Source: JALNZF01 sp964447405 | GTDB taxonomy: Bacteria > Nitrospirota > UBA9217 | DNA length: 64,000 bases | Direction of reading: 5' to 3' | NCBI GenBank assembly: GCA_964447405.1 | Contig: CAYUSP010000001.1 | Location: forward strand, 186,001 to 250,000 | Part shown: one piece after another, positions 25,948 through 33,838 of the stretch | Layout: each line of letters opens with the position of its first letter | Numbering within the stretch: position 1 is the stretch's first letter | Notes under the pieces: model-generated | What the model was told of the DNA's origin: nothing | Database searches by the model: none | What the model saw: only the letters and a program-made list of their open reading frames with translations | Position numbers and translations under genes: made by a program

Positions 25948-26733
25948 TCAATAGACTTCTTTCAGATGACAAAGCTGGCAGTCATAGAACGGGAATGCGA
26001 CTTTTGCATGGCAGGCGCCGCAATATTTCCCTGCGAAGATATCCTGCATATTGTATTTCGTTGCTCCTTTCTTAGCTCCGAAAATCTCGGGATGGCATAG
26101 TTCACAACCGTTAATTTCCGCATGGATCTTATGGGAAAAAATAATGTCCGGCATTCCGAGAATAGTTGACTTGATGTCGAAATCTTTCGGGTTGGGAATG
26201 GCCTGGCGTTTGATGGAAAGACCTTCAACCTGATCCTTCAGTTTTATTATGCCTTTTTCCTCCGCCTTCATCCAGTCGACTCTGTTGCCGAAGCGCGCCG
26301 GCGGGAAATCCTTGAATGCTGCGTTGAAGTCCTTCTGGTTTTTGATATCTTTGCCGTATGAATGGCAACGATCGCAATTCTGCGATTCTGCGACGACCTT
26401 CTCTCGGGATGTCGGTCCAAATGCCTCTTTGCCGTTATGGCACGATCCACAATAGAGGCGGTTCTTGTTGTCAGCTTCCTTGATGTCGCTGCCGCCAGCA
26501 TCCATCGCAAATCCAACATCGACGTGACAGACTCGGCAGGTATATTTGGCCCTATGCACCCAGTGTTTGAATACGACCGGTGCTATATTGCTTTTCTCGG
26601 AGTAGTTGTTGATGACCACATTGCCGAATTCCTCCGGCCTTGGCATCCTTTTTTTGGTGCCAAAATTGGCTGCCAGTCCGACGGACGCACACACGCACAG
26701 AAATACCGCGAATACCAGAATTTTATATTTCAT
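25948..26733 (-). CDS. Periplasmic hexahaem cytochrome, two c7-like trihaem units (paralogue)
   Basis: A 261-residue exported protein (signal peptide ending near GLAANF). Six CXXCH motifs occur in two triads: CRVCH, CGSCH, CDRCH and CELCH, CGACH, CQLCH. It starts at ATG 26733 behind AAGGAGAT; a longer reading to 26808 adds residues before the signal peptide and is rejected. About 55 bases separate it from the paralogue downstream. The pair arose by duplication and has diverged mostly in the linker between the triads. Confidence 0.92.
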   Translation of the reverse strand: MKYKILVFAVFLCVCASVGLAANFGTKKRMPRPEEFGNVVINNYSEKSNIAPVVFKHWVHRAKYTCRVCHVDVGFAMDAGGSDIKEADNKNRLYCGSCHNGKEAFGPTSREKVVAESQNCDRCHSYGKDIKNQKDFNAAFKDFPPARFGNRVDWMKAEEKGIIKLKDQVEGLSIKRQAIPNPKDFDIKSTILGMPDIIFSHKIHAEINGCELCHPEIFGAKKGATKYNMQDIFAGKYCGACHAKVAFPFYDCQLCHLKEVY

Positions 26734-26850
26734 GTGAAAATCTCCTTCCTTCATTTGCGAGAGTATCGTTAAAAAAATGATCCGGTACGATGCACTACCG
26801 CCACCCAAACAGGCGTTTCGTTTTACCCTTCACCATAGGGCGTCCCGGCG

Positions 26851-28314
26851 TTATCGGTGACAATACTGGCATAGATCGACAGGTTTTTCGGCTTTGTATC
26901 GGAAAAGACCTTTTTTGTCGGAGCTGTGAGGATTGTGGCAGCTCATACAGCTCATTTTTTTCCCGGGTCTCCTCGGATCATCCACCTTGTCTATGGGATG
27001 GCCTGATCGAGATCCTGAAGCTTTGACCCTTATGTCAGGCGGCAATGGCGTGCTCGGATGTTGACCGTTGAACACATTATCATGACAGCGTTTACAGCCA
27101 TCGTTGCCATCCGACTTCAGAAGTCCTTTGTAGGGAGAGGTATGTATACCGTGACAATCATAGCACCTGCCATCAGCCACTGGTTTATGGATATACTTGT
27201 TGCTAAAATCCTCTGTGCTGTGACAGGTAAAGCATAACGCGGGAGATTTTCCTATCAGCAGCATAGGATTCTGGCTCTGGTGGGCTGTGTGGCAGCCTCC
27301 GCACATTCCGATCTTGAACGGGCCGTGTTTTTCCCTGCCCATCAGTTCTTCCCGCATATGGCATTCAAAACAGAGGCTGGGAGTGGATTTTGTGAGTAAT
27401 TTGCCGATTTTTGAGTTATGTGCTTTATGGCATGTCGTGCAACGGCCACCCGCAACAGGTTTGTGGCTGTGCTTTGCTCCAGAAAAAGACTTTTTATCGT
27501 GGCATTTATAGCAGAGATCCGGTTCTTTGGCCTGCAGGAGCTTTCTGCCATTGGTTGACTGATGTGAGGTGTGGCATGCGAGACAATTTCCCTGCTCAAC
27601 AGGAGCATGAATAATGCCGCTCAAATAAATGTTTTTGTCATGGCACGTGTAGCAGAGAGCTGGCGAATCGGATTCGAGAAGGTGTCTGGTGCTCTGGGAG
27701 TGCGCATTATGGCAGGCCGTACATTTCCCGGAAACAACGGGTTCATGCTGCTGAGCAGCTTTATCAGCGATACTCGCCTTGTCATGGCACTTAAAGCAGA
27801 GCTCAGGCATGGCATAGGTGAATAGTTTAGCGCTGTTCTCTGAGCTGTGAGGATCATGGCAAAAGGTGCAAAGCCCTGCGGCAGTAGCAAAGTGAAGATT
27901 GGGCTTTGCTGAGATCTTTTTGCTATCGTGACACTTGAAACAGAGATCCGGCATTGCGTTGCTCAAAAGTCCTACACTATTCGAGGAATGAGGATTATGG
28001 CATGAGGTGCATTTTCCATCAGCGATCGGCCTGTGCTGGTAGCGACGCATGAACAATGCCTTATTATGACAACCGAAGCATAGGTCGGGCTGCTCGCTTT
28101 TCAAAGAAAGAACTGCCTTATCCTTGTTCGCATGCGGTGAAACATGACAGGAGCCGCATCCCTGCTTCATCGGGGAGTGAAGAACTTTCCCCTTGCTCAT
28201 TGCCTCATGGCATTTATTACAATCTTGGTCCTGGGCCGTCGCCGTTCCTGCGCATAGAAAGTATGCGGTGAGAATGACGATAACCCAAGCACAGCTCATT
28301 TTATTGAATTTCAT
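26851..28314 (-). CDS. Secreted 19-haem cytochrome, doubled-CXXCH type
   Basis: A 487-residue exported protein (signal peptide to about residue 27). I count 19 CXXCH motifs. Most occur in a repeating block of about 40 residues: LCFKCHD, then about 20 residues with H-x-P-V, then GKCTACHNAHS and a short LL stretch. This is the doubled-CXXCH repeat of long extracytoplasmic cytochromes, suited to carrying electrons over distance. Its last motif is two residues from the end. It follows the TPR gene by about 200 bases and has a possible promoter of its own at 28360-28388. Confidence 0.93.
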   Translation of the reverse strand: MKFNKMSCAWVIVILTAYFLCAGTATAQDQDCNKCHEAMSKGKVLHSPMKQGCGSCHVSPHANKDKAVLSLKSEQPDLCFGCHNKALFMRRYQHRPIADGKCTSCHNPHSSNSVGLLSNAMPDLCFKCHDSKKISAKPNLHFATAAGLCTFCHDPHSSENSAKLFTYAMPELCFKCHDKASIADKAAQQHEPVVSGKCTACHNAHSQSTRHLLESDSPALCYTCHDKNIYLSGIIHAPVEQGNCLACHTSHQSTNGRKLLQAKEPDLCYKCHDKKSFSGAKHSHKPVAGGRCTTCHKAHNSKIGKLLTKSTPSLCFECHMREELMGREKHGPFKIGMCGGCHTAHQSQNPMLLIGKSPALCFTCHSTEDFSNKYIHKPVADGRCYDCHGIHTSPYKGLLKSDGNDGCKRCHDNVFNGQHPSTPLPPDIRVKASGSRSGHPIDKVDDPRRPGKKMSCMSCHNPHSSDKKGLFRYKAEKPVDLCQYCHR

Positions 28315-28359
28315 GCAGTTTCTCTTTAATGTTAATGCTGATTGAAAAAATTCCTGTTA

Positions 28360-28388
28360 AGTCTACCAGATATAAAAGGAAAAATCAA
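28360..28388 (-). promoter_or_regulatory. Candidate promoter of the cytochrome genes
   Basis: On the minus strand TTGATT (28388-28383), 17 bases, TAGACT (28365-28360), about 45 bases before the 19-haem gene. Each box matches four of six. If used, the cytochromes could be expressed apart from the motor genes. Confidence 0.35.
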
Positions 28389-28513
28389 ATGTTTCATGCA
28401 TTTGCTGTTATATTCACATTTGGTTGTTAAAAACTGAATACAACACGCAATCTGTATATAAGAGTGGATGCAGTCATCAATCAGAAATTAACGCGAGTTG
28501 TTATCGTTTGCTC

Positions 28514-29812
28514 TTATTTGATCTGCCGAATAAACTGCTTCAACTCTCCATCATCGGGTGCGATTTTCAAAGCTCTTTCCCAAGTTTCGCGCGCTTTATC
28601 CTTCTTTCCAATTGCAAAATAGGCAGAACCAAGTCGCTTCCATGCGAGAATATTGCTGGGCTGCAGTTCAATAACAATGATACTTTCCTGGATCGAGAGG
28701 TCATACCGGCCATCATAGATATGGTTCAGCGCTGCGAACAGATACTGGTCAAGAATGTTCATATCGCCGACAGGAGCTTCCATAGTGTTCAGTATCGATA
28801 CATATTTCAGCTCCAGGAAGCTCTTGATGGCTATTGTGAGTGCATTAGGATTCAATTGAAACGCATACCAGGCTGCTGCCATTGAGGCCTTGCGGTTTCC
28901 ATCTACAGAGATGTAATTGGAAAGCGCCTTGCGCATCATATCTCCGGCAGGTGTTTTATCTTCTATTTTCATGGTGACTTTAACAACATCATCCAACTTC
29001 GATGTCATTGTTTTTACGTCGATATCAGTCGGATTATCCGCCAGAATCTTGTTGTAGTAGTCACGCGAGGTTATGTAGTCACCGCGTTCGTATGCTTCTT
29101 TTGCGTCAATATAGATCGTACTCATCTTTTCTTTGACTGCAGAAGCGATATAGCGCGAAGCGGCTTCCTGAGAGTCATCAATTTCAAGGATCTTTTTCCA
29201 CTCCGCGATCGCAAGGTCATACTGCTTTTCCTTCATGTGTACGTCTGCCTGGTCATAGTGTTTCTTGGTTTTGACATCCACAACATTGCTTTTGGCATTG
29301 TTGAGCAGGTTGCGGGCCTGCCTGTCATAAGGCCGGACGGCGAGAATTTTTTCCAATTCATTAATCGCAGATTTGTAGTCACCATCGTTCAAGAACTTTT
29401 CCGCATGCTGGTACATCTCATTGGTGGTTTTGTCAGTAATGAGATTTTTAGTCGTATCTATGAGGTTGGCGAACCTGCGGTCGTCAGGATTCATTTTCAG
29501 CAATTTATCCCACGTTTCAATTGCCTTTGCATAGTTTTCGTTCTGAAAAGCCTCGGCAGCATCCTTGCAAAAAGGCTCCATGGGCTGAGTTTTAGCAAGC
29601 GCTAGATACCTTGAAGCTGTCTTGTCGAAGGGATCAATGGATAGAATCTCGTTCAAGAGCGGCGTGGCCTGGTCGAATTTCCCTTCTTTCAGGAAAGCGA
29701 TTGCATCCTTTTTGAGTTGCTCAATCCTTTCAACCTGCCTGGGTGTGATGGCCTCGGCACCGCTGTGGATGAAGAGCAGGCATACTATGGATAGCGCCGC
29801 AATATTTTTCAC
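28514..29812 (-). CDS. Secreted TPR-repeat protein of the motor-cytochrome cluster
   Basis: A 432-residue protein with a signal peptide (about 1-21). Successive TPR units begin near residues 33, 80, 130, 180, 230 and 350 (for example FLKEGKFDQATPLLNEIL, AFQNENYAKAIETWDKLL, FLNDGDYKSAINELEKIL, AYFAIGKKDKARETWERAL). Its ATG overlaps the stop of the second MotB-like gene, so it is translationally coupled to the stator genes. A periplasmic TPR scaffold could link the peptidoglycan-bound stators to an envelope structure; that is inference. No family beyond TPR is recognised. Confidence 0.85.
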   Translation of the reverse strand: MKNIAALSIVCLLFIHSGAEAITPRQVERIEQLKKDAIAFLKEGKFDQATPLLNEILSIDPFDKTASRYLALAKTQPMEPFCKDAAEAFQNENYAKAIETWDKLLKMNPDDRRFANLIDTTKNLITDKTTNEMYQHAEKFLNDGDYKSAINELEKILAVRPYDRQARNLLNNAKSNVVDVKTKKHYDQADVHMKEKQYDLAIAEWKKILEIDDSQEAASRYIASAVKEKMSTIYIDAKEAYERGDYITSRDYYNKILADNPTDIDVKTMTSKLDDVVKVTMKIEDKTPAGDMMRKALSNYISVDGNRKASMAAAWYAFQLNPNALTIAIKSFLELKYVSILNTMEAPVGDMNILDQYLFAALNHIYDGRYDLSIQESIIVIELQPSNILAWKRLGSAYFAIGKKDKARETWERALKIAPDDGELKQFIRQIK

Positions 29813-30477
29813 CCTTTGGCTCCTCTGACGATGGTTATTTCAATACGCCGATTTTTTGCGCGATCGGCTTCAGTCTCATTGGTCTGAGCGGGGCGGAACT
29901 CTCCTAATCCGTGCGCCACGAGCCGCTCGGGGAGAATGCCCTGCTGAATAAAATAATAAATAACACTGAAAGCTCTTGAAGAGGACAGCTCCCAATTCGA
30001 ATCATATTGCTTCGTGTGAATCGGTACATTATCGGTATGCCCTTCTGCAATGACCATGTTGCTCATGGGTTTGAGCTGAGCATTCAGGTGTTGGAGGAAA
30101 AAAAGAATGTCCTTTTTCAACTCCGCGCTGCCGCTGTCGAAGAGGGCAAAGCTTTCCATCTTAATCTTGATATGGTGCGGCGTGATGATCAACTGGATCT
30201 TGTCCGTCATCTTGTTTTTTGCGATGAAATCCTTAATATTCTGGGCCAGTGCAATTTCCTGCTTCATTTGTTTGACTCGAGGATCGTTCGGATTGGTCGC
30301 CGCAAGGTCTGAAAGTGCGGTTTCGTATTCCACTGATCCTGATAAGGACATAGCATAGAACATAATGAAGAGGATAGTCAGTGTGAGCATGAGGGTGGCA
30401 TACGGTAGCATCCAAAGCTCGGTCTCTTCCGATTGTTCCTCAGTGTACTGGATAAACTTTTGCAGGACCGACCTCAC
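29809..30477 (-). CDS. MotB-like stator subunit lacking the ion-carrying Asp
   Basis: A 222-residue protein: short cytoplasmic N-terminus, one membrane helix (about 22-44), a linker and a C-terminal OmpA/MotB peptidoglycan-binding domain (EGHTDNVP, NWELSSSRA, NRRIEITIV). In MotB the membrane helix reads W-x5-D. Here W22 is followed at the same spacing by T28 (W-M-L-P-Y-A-T), so the proton- or sodium-binding Asp is missing. The start is GTG 30477, overlapping the stop of the other MotB-like gene (GTGA). It overlaps the TPR gene at its end. Confidence 0.92.
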   Translation of the reverse strand: MRSVLQKFIQYTEEQSEETELWMLPYATLMLTLTILFIMFYAMSLSGSVEYETALSDLAATNPNDPRVKQMKQEIALAQNIKDFIAKNKMTDKIQLIITPHHIKIKMESFALFDSGSAELKKDILFFLQHLNAQLKPMSNMVIAEGHTDNVPIHTKQYDSNWELSSSRAFSVIYYFIQQGILPERLVAHGLGEFRPAQTNETEADRAKNRRIEITIVRGAKG

Positions 30478-31154
30478 AATGCACTCCTTGGTTGTCGGAC
30501 GAGCGTGATCTCTATGCGTCTGTTCTTAGCCCGGTTCGTTTCAGAATCATTAGGGTACGCTGGATGAAATTCCCCGTATCCAGCCGCTACGAGCTGCTTT
30601 GGGTCCAGTCTGGAATAGATGAAATAATTAACTACTCCAACTGCCCGGGCAATGGATAGCTCCCAGTTGGAACGGTAGGCTCCGCCCCGTACCGGTGTAG
30701 GATCGGTATGGCCTTCAATGATAATATCATTGGGAAACGCCTCGATTAGGCCTACCAGGTTCTCGAGCACACTGAGAGTGCCGGGATTGAGTTTTGCGCT
30801 GCCGATGGAAAAGAACGACTCAGGATTCAGTGCTATTTTCACCAGTTTGTCCGAGACTTCGATGGAGGCTTTCCCTGCAAGTTTGCCTTCAGCAACCGCC
30901 TGTTCGAGCCTTTTGATCGCATCTATTTCCCGTTGCTTTTTTTCCTGCCGCGCCAATTCCGCCTGGTCGCGTGCTGATTTGTTGACAACGGTGCTTTCCA
31001 TACCGGAAACAACCATCTGTTTTTCGACTGCAGTCATACGGGTCATGGAAAACAGCATGAGGAAAAAGAGCATAAGGTTGGTAGTAATATCGGAAAAAAT
31101 GATGAGCCATATACCACCGGATTCGTTTGATTTATCTGTTTTGTTTTCAGACAT
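30474..31154 (-). CDS. MotB-like stator subunit with conserved Asp
   Basis: A 226-residue protein with one membrane helix (about 15-38) containing D22 at the MotB position (W16-x5-D22 in GIWLIIFSD), followed by a Lys/Glu-rich linker and an OmpA/MotB domain (EGHTDPTPVRG, NWELSIARA, NRRIEITLV). It is therefore the candidate ion-conducting partner of the MotA homologue. ATG 31154 has AGGA at a good spacing; GTG 31172 is the alternative. The next gene is a second MotB homologue overlapping by four bases. Confidence 0.92.
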   Translation of the reverse strand: MSENKTDKSNESGGIWLIIFSDITTNLMLFFLMLFSMTRMTAVEKQMVVSGMESTVVNKSARDQAELARQEKKQREIDAIKRLEQAVAEGKLAGKASIEVSDKLVKIALNPESFFSIGSAKLNPGTLSVLENLVGLIEAFPNDIIIEGHTDPTPVRGGAYRSNWELSIARAVGVVNYFIYSRLDPKQLVAAGYGEFHPAYPNDSETNRAKNRRIEITLVRQPRSAL

Positions 31155-31190
31155 GACACCTGGTTCCTGCACAATTTCTATTGTATCTGG

Positions 31191-31967
31191 TTATTTCTGC
31201 TTCATGTGGGCCATGATGAAGGCCGTCAGCTTCTTCCTGACCAGGGTTGGCACGTCGCCTTCCTGGATTGCCATGATACCCTCGGCCATCATTTCCTTAT
31301 TTATGATATCACGTTCGCTGTGGTCGGTAAGTTTGGTCGCAATCGGTATGAACACATTTGCCGAAAAAATACCATAAAAGGTCGCGGTGACCGCATTTGA
31401 CATAGCGGCTCCCATGCTGGAGGGGTTGGAAAGATTCCGGAGCATTTCCACGATGCCCATGAGTGTGCCGAGCAATCCGAAAATTGGAGCAACGGTGGCC
31501 ATTGTCCGGAATGCGCCGGCAACCTTCTGCTGATTATGCCTGGTATAGAAGATTTCACGACTAAGGTTATCCCTGAGAACGTCATGTTCAAGCCCATCCA
31601 CTAGCATCTGAACGCCATGGGTCAAAAATTTGTCTTCCATTTTGGGAATCTCACTCTGAAGGGTTTCGATGCCATCACGCCGTGCTTTTTCCGCCAGCGA
31701 AGCAAGGTAGTTAATCATGTCTTCCATGTCTTTGTCCGCATGTTTGCTCGGAAAGAGCATGATACGCATGACCTTGTTCGGCATGATTTCCCTGATCACC
31801 GACCAGGGGTAGGCGATCAGGGTCGCGCTGAATGTGCCCCCGTACACGATGATCAGTGCAAGGGGATTGAAGAGCATATGCAGAATATTGCCGACTGCAA
31901 GAACATAGATCATCGTCAGCAAGATGCAGACGAGACCCAGTATGGTCATTTTATCCATTTTTTCCAT
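31191..31967 (-). CDS. MotA/PomA-like stator channel subunit
   Basis: A 258-residue protein with four membrane helices (about 7-27, 32-52, 147-167, 183-203) and a large cytoplasmic loop between the second and third. TVAPIFGLLGTLMGIVEML is the MotA/TolQ signature around the third helix. The loop segment SLAEKARRDGIETLQSEI corresponds to the charged stretch by which MotA contacts FliG. Homology to flagellar MotA/PomA looks closer than to TolQ/ExbB. It starts two bases after the FliF-FliG-like gene ends, which fits a dedicated rotor-stator pair. Confidence 0.93.
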   Translation of the reverse strand: MEKMDKMTILGLVCILLTMIYVLAVGNILHMLFNPLALIIVYGGTFSATLIAYPWSVIREIMPNKVMRIMLFPSKHADKDMEDMINYLASLAEKARRDGIETLQSEIPKMEDKFLTHGVQMLVDGLEHDVLRDNLSREIFYTRHNQQKVAGAFRTMATVAPIFGLLGTLMGIVEMLRNLSNPSSMGAAMSNAVTATFYGIFSANVFIPIATKLTDHSERDIINKEMMAEGIMAIQEGDVPTLVRKKLTAFIMAHMKQK

Positions 31968-31969
31968 AA

Positions 31970-33391
31970 TTAGTTGTTTTCAACCTCCACGAGCCCTTCG
32001 CTGATCAAGCGGCGTACAAGAACCATGAGGTTCTGCGTTTCACGTTTCAAGCGGACAGCGGAGAGGGGACGGCTGAGGTTCATTTCCTCTTTCAAGCGTT
32101 CCGCAGCGCCAGCGCTCAGCGATGTTATCACTTTTTGCTGTATGTCTTCAGGCGATGCTTTCAGGATCTGTGCGAACAGCGTTACATCGATGTTCCTGAA
32201 CATGGTCTGGATGCCCGGAGCAGGAAGTTCACGAATGATCGTCTCAAGGCTCTTGATCTTCTGCTTTAATCGGGCTGCGGTTTGCGCATCCTTGGACTCT
32301 AGGGTCTTCACTACTTTATCACGTACATCCTCGTTAGCCATATCGAGGAGTGTCAGAAGCTTGCCTTCACCGCCGACTACATAAGTGAGTCTGCTCTTGA
32401 TGCTCTCTTCGAGAGCATGTACTTTTTCCGTATTGATATCTTCCCTGCCGAGAATGAGAGCGACCTCGATCTGTTTTTCCTTGGCGAACAGTTCCAAAAG
32501 CCTCATGGAGATCGCAGGGTCGAGATAGTTGACCACAATCGCCATTTCCTGTGCCGTTTTATCCTTCAGGAGGAATGCGAGACTGGGAATGTCTCGTTCA
32601 CGAATGAATGAAAAGGGGAGCACTTCACCCTTTTCATTTAAGATCTGATTGTCCGCCTTGCCAGCTGATCCGGCAAGGATCTCGCGCTCATACGTTGTGC
32701 TGCGTTCGATGGTCGATGTCGACGCTCCAGTACCGCGTATGACATTCCAGTCTATTTCCTTCAATGCCGGGATTATCTTCTTGAGCGGGTCCATGAGGAA
32801 GAGGCCGAGCATCACGAGCGTGAAGCCTCCTATGATGGTTAGGACGAGCCAGAAGAGGTTCGGAAGGGCAAGGAGCGCACTGAAGAAACCTTTGGATTCG
32901 AAGTCCACTTTTTTGATATTGATCTGGTCTCCACGCGTCTGGCTGAATCCGATAACGTTCTTGGCGATATCCTGGATAAGGTCAACAATGGAACCGGGAA
33001 CGCTTTTATCTATCCAGATGGAAAGAATGATCTTGTTCACTGAATATTTGCCTGAGGCGCCGGGAAGTAAAATGTCTGAGGACTGGCCCGAGCCGAACTC
33101 TTTTTTTGCAGGTACGCCCGGCAACATGAGGGCGTCACCCTTCTTTTCTATCTTCCCCCGGTCGCCACCACCACCCTTGGAGACTAACTCAGCATTGACA
33201 AAGATCACGACACGGTCAGTGCCAGTGATTTCCTGGATGACCTGCTTTAATTTTCGTTCAAGCTGGTTTTCCAAAGAGATCTTGAGCGCATAATCATCAT
33301 TCACTTCAGCACGAGCCGTGAGACTCGATGCATGCAATACGAGAAATGCCAGAAGCAGACCAAGCGCAATACGATTACATGTTCGAAGCAT
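31970..33391 (-). CDS. FliF-like / FliG-like fusion protein, candidate rotor
   Basis: A 473-residue protein. A signal-like hydrophobic start (8-28) leads to a periplasmic region (30-170) resembling the third ring-building domain of FliF (ENQLERKLKQVIQEITG; YSVNKIILSIWIDKS; NVIGFSQTRGDQINIKKVDF). A membrane helix (176-200) follows, then a cytoplasmic FliG-like middle and C-terminal part (257-470) with LPFSFIRERDIPSLAFLL, VVNYLDPAISMRLLELF, FRNIDVTLFAQILKAS and LSAGAAERLKEEM. E435-E436 align with the acidic pair of the FliG torque helix. In flagella these are separate proteins. AGGGGAAC precedes the ATG. It heads the operon with the MotA/MotB homologues. Confidence 0.85.
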   Translation of the reverse strand: MLRTCNRIALGLLLAFLVLHASSLTARAEVNDDYALKISLENQLERKLKQVIQEITGTDRVVIFVNAELVSKGGGGDRGKIEKKGDALMLPGVPAKKEFGSGQSSDILLPGASGKYSVNKIILSIWIDKSVPGSIVDLIQDIAKNVIGFSQTRGDQINIKKVDFESKGFFSALLALPNLFWLVLTIIGGFTLVMLGLFLMDPLKKIIPALKEIDWNVIRGTGASTSTIERSTTYEREILAGSAGKADNQILNEKGEVLPFSFIRERDIPSLAFLLKDKTAQEMAIVVNYLDPAISMRLLELFAKEKQIEVALILGREDINTEKVHALEESIKSRLTYVVGGEGKLLTLLDMANEDVRDKVVKTLESKDAQTAARLKQKIKSLETIIRELPAPGIQTMFRNIDVTLFAQILKASPEDIQQKVITSLSAGAAERLKEEMNLSRPLSAVRLKRETQNLMVLVRRLISEGLVEVENN

Positions 33392-33838
33392 TTTATTGTT
33401 CCCCTGTTTTATATAGAATTTTTGACAATACTAAAGTATTTTTAATCGGTAAGGATTGTAAATCTTGGCGAAGGTATTTTCCCAAACAAGCAACAAATGC
33501 AAATAATGTACCGCCTCAGCAATAATGGAAATAAAGTAATAAATTATCGACCTTAATGCTGTATTGATCCAATAGTGAGCAGATGCATCTTGACTTTTTC
33601 CGGATTGATGAGCAATTATGCTCACACCGTGTTGATAACCGCTCTACAGATCACTGTTAGAACACAATGATAAGAATAGCATATCGAAATAATACTTGTA
33701 AAGAAGAATATTAACTATTTGCAGCGATATTCAGTTCAAATAATACCGCGCTTTTTATCAGAATAAGTTTTTCTTTACAAAAAAAATACCTTTGTGTATT
33801 ATTATCGTATTATTATCAAAAAAAACAGGGTGGTGCTC
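33392..33838. other. AT-rich divergent intergenic region, 447 bases
   Basis: It lies between the rotor gene (minus) and the DUF1566-RCC1 gene (plus). It holds a sigma54-like site facing the rotor gene (33498-33513) and a possible plus-strand sigma70 promoter (TTGCAG, 16 bases, TAATAC near 33720-33747). It is clearly richer in A and T than the flanking genes. I see no coding sequence. Confidence 0.6.
33498..33513 (-). promoter_or_regulatory. Sigma54-type promoter candidate upstream of the rotor-stator operon
   Basis: On the minus strand the site reads CGGTACATTATTTGCA: GG and GC are exactly 10 bases apart and TTGCA matches the -12 box perfectly. The -24 box keeps GG and AC of TGGCACG. Transcription would start about 95 bases before the ATG at 33391. 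Confidence 0.5.

Noticed and set aside
25128..33391. Part of an ordinary flagellar gene cluster
   Set aside because: There is no flagellin, rod, hook, export or switch gene in the window, and the FliF and FliG parts are fused and followed by cytochromes.
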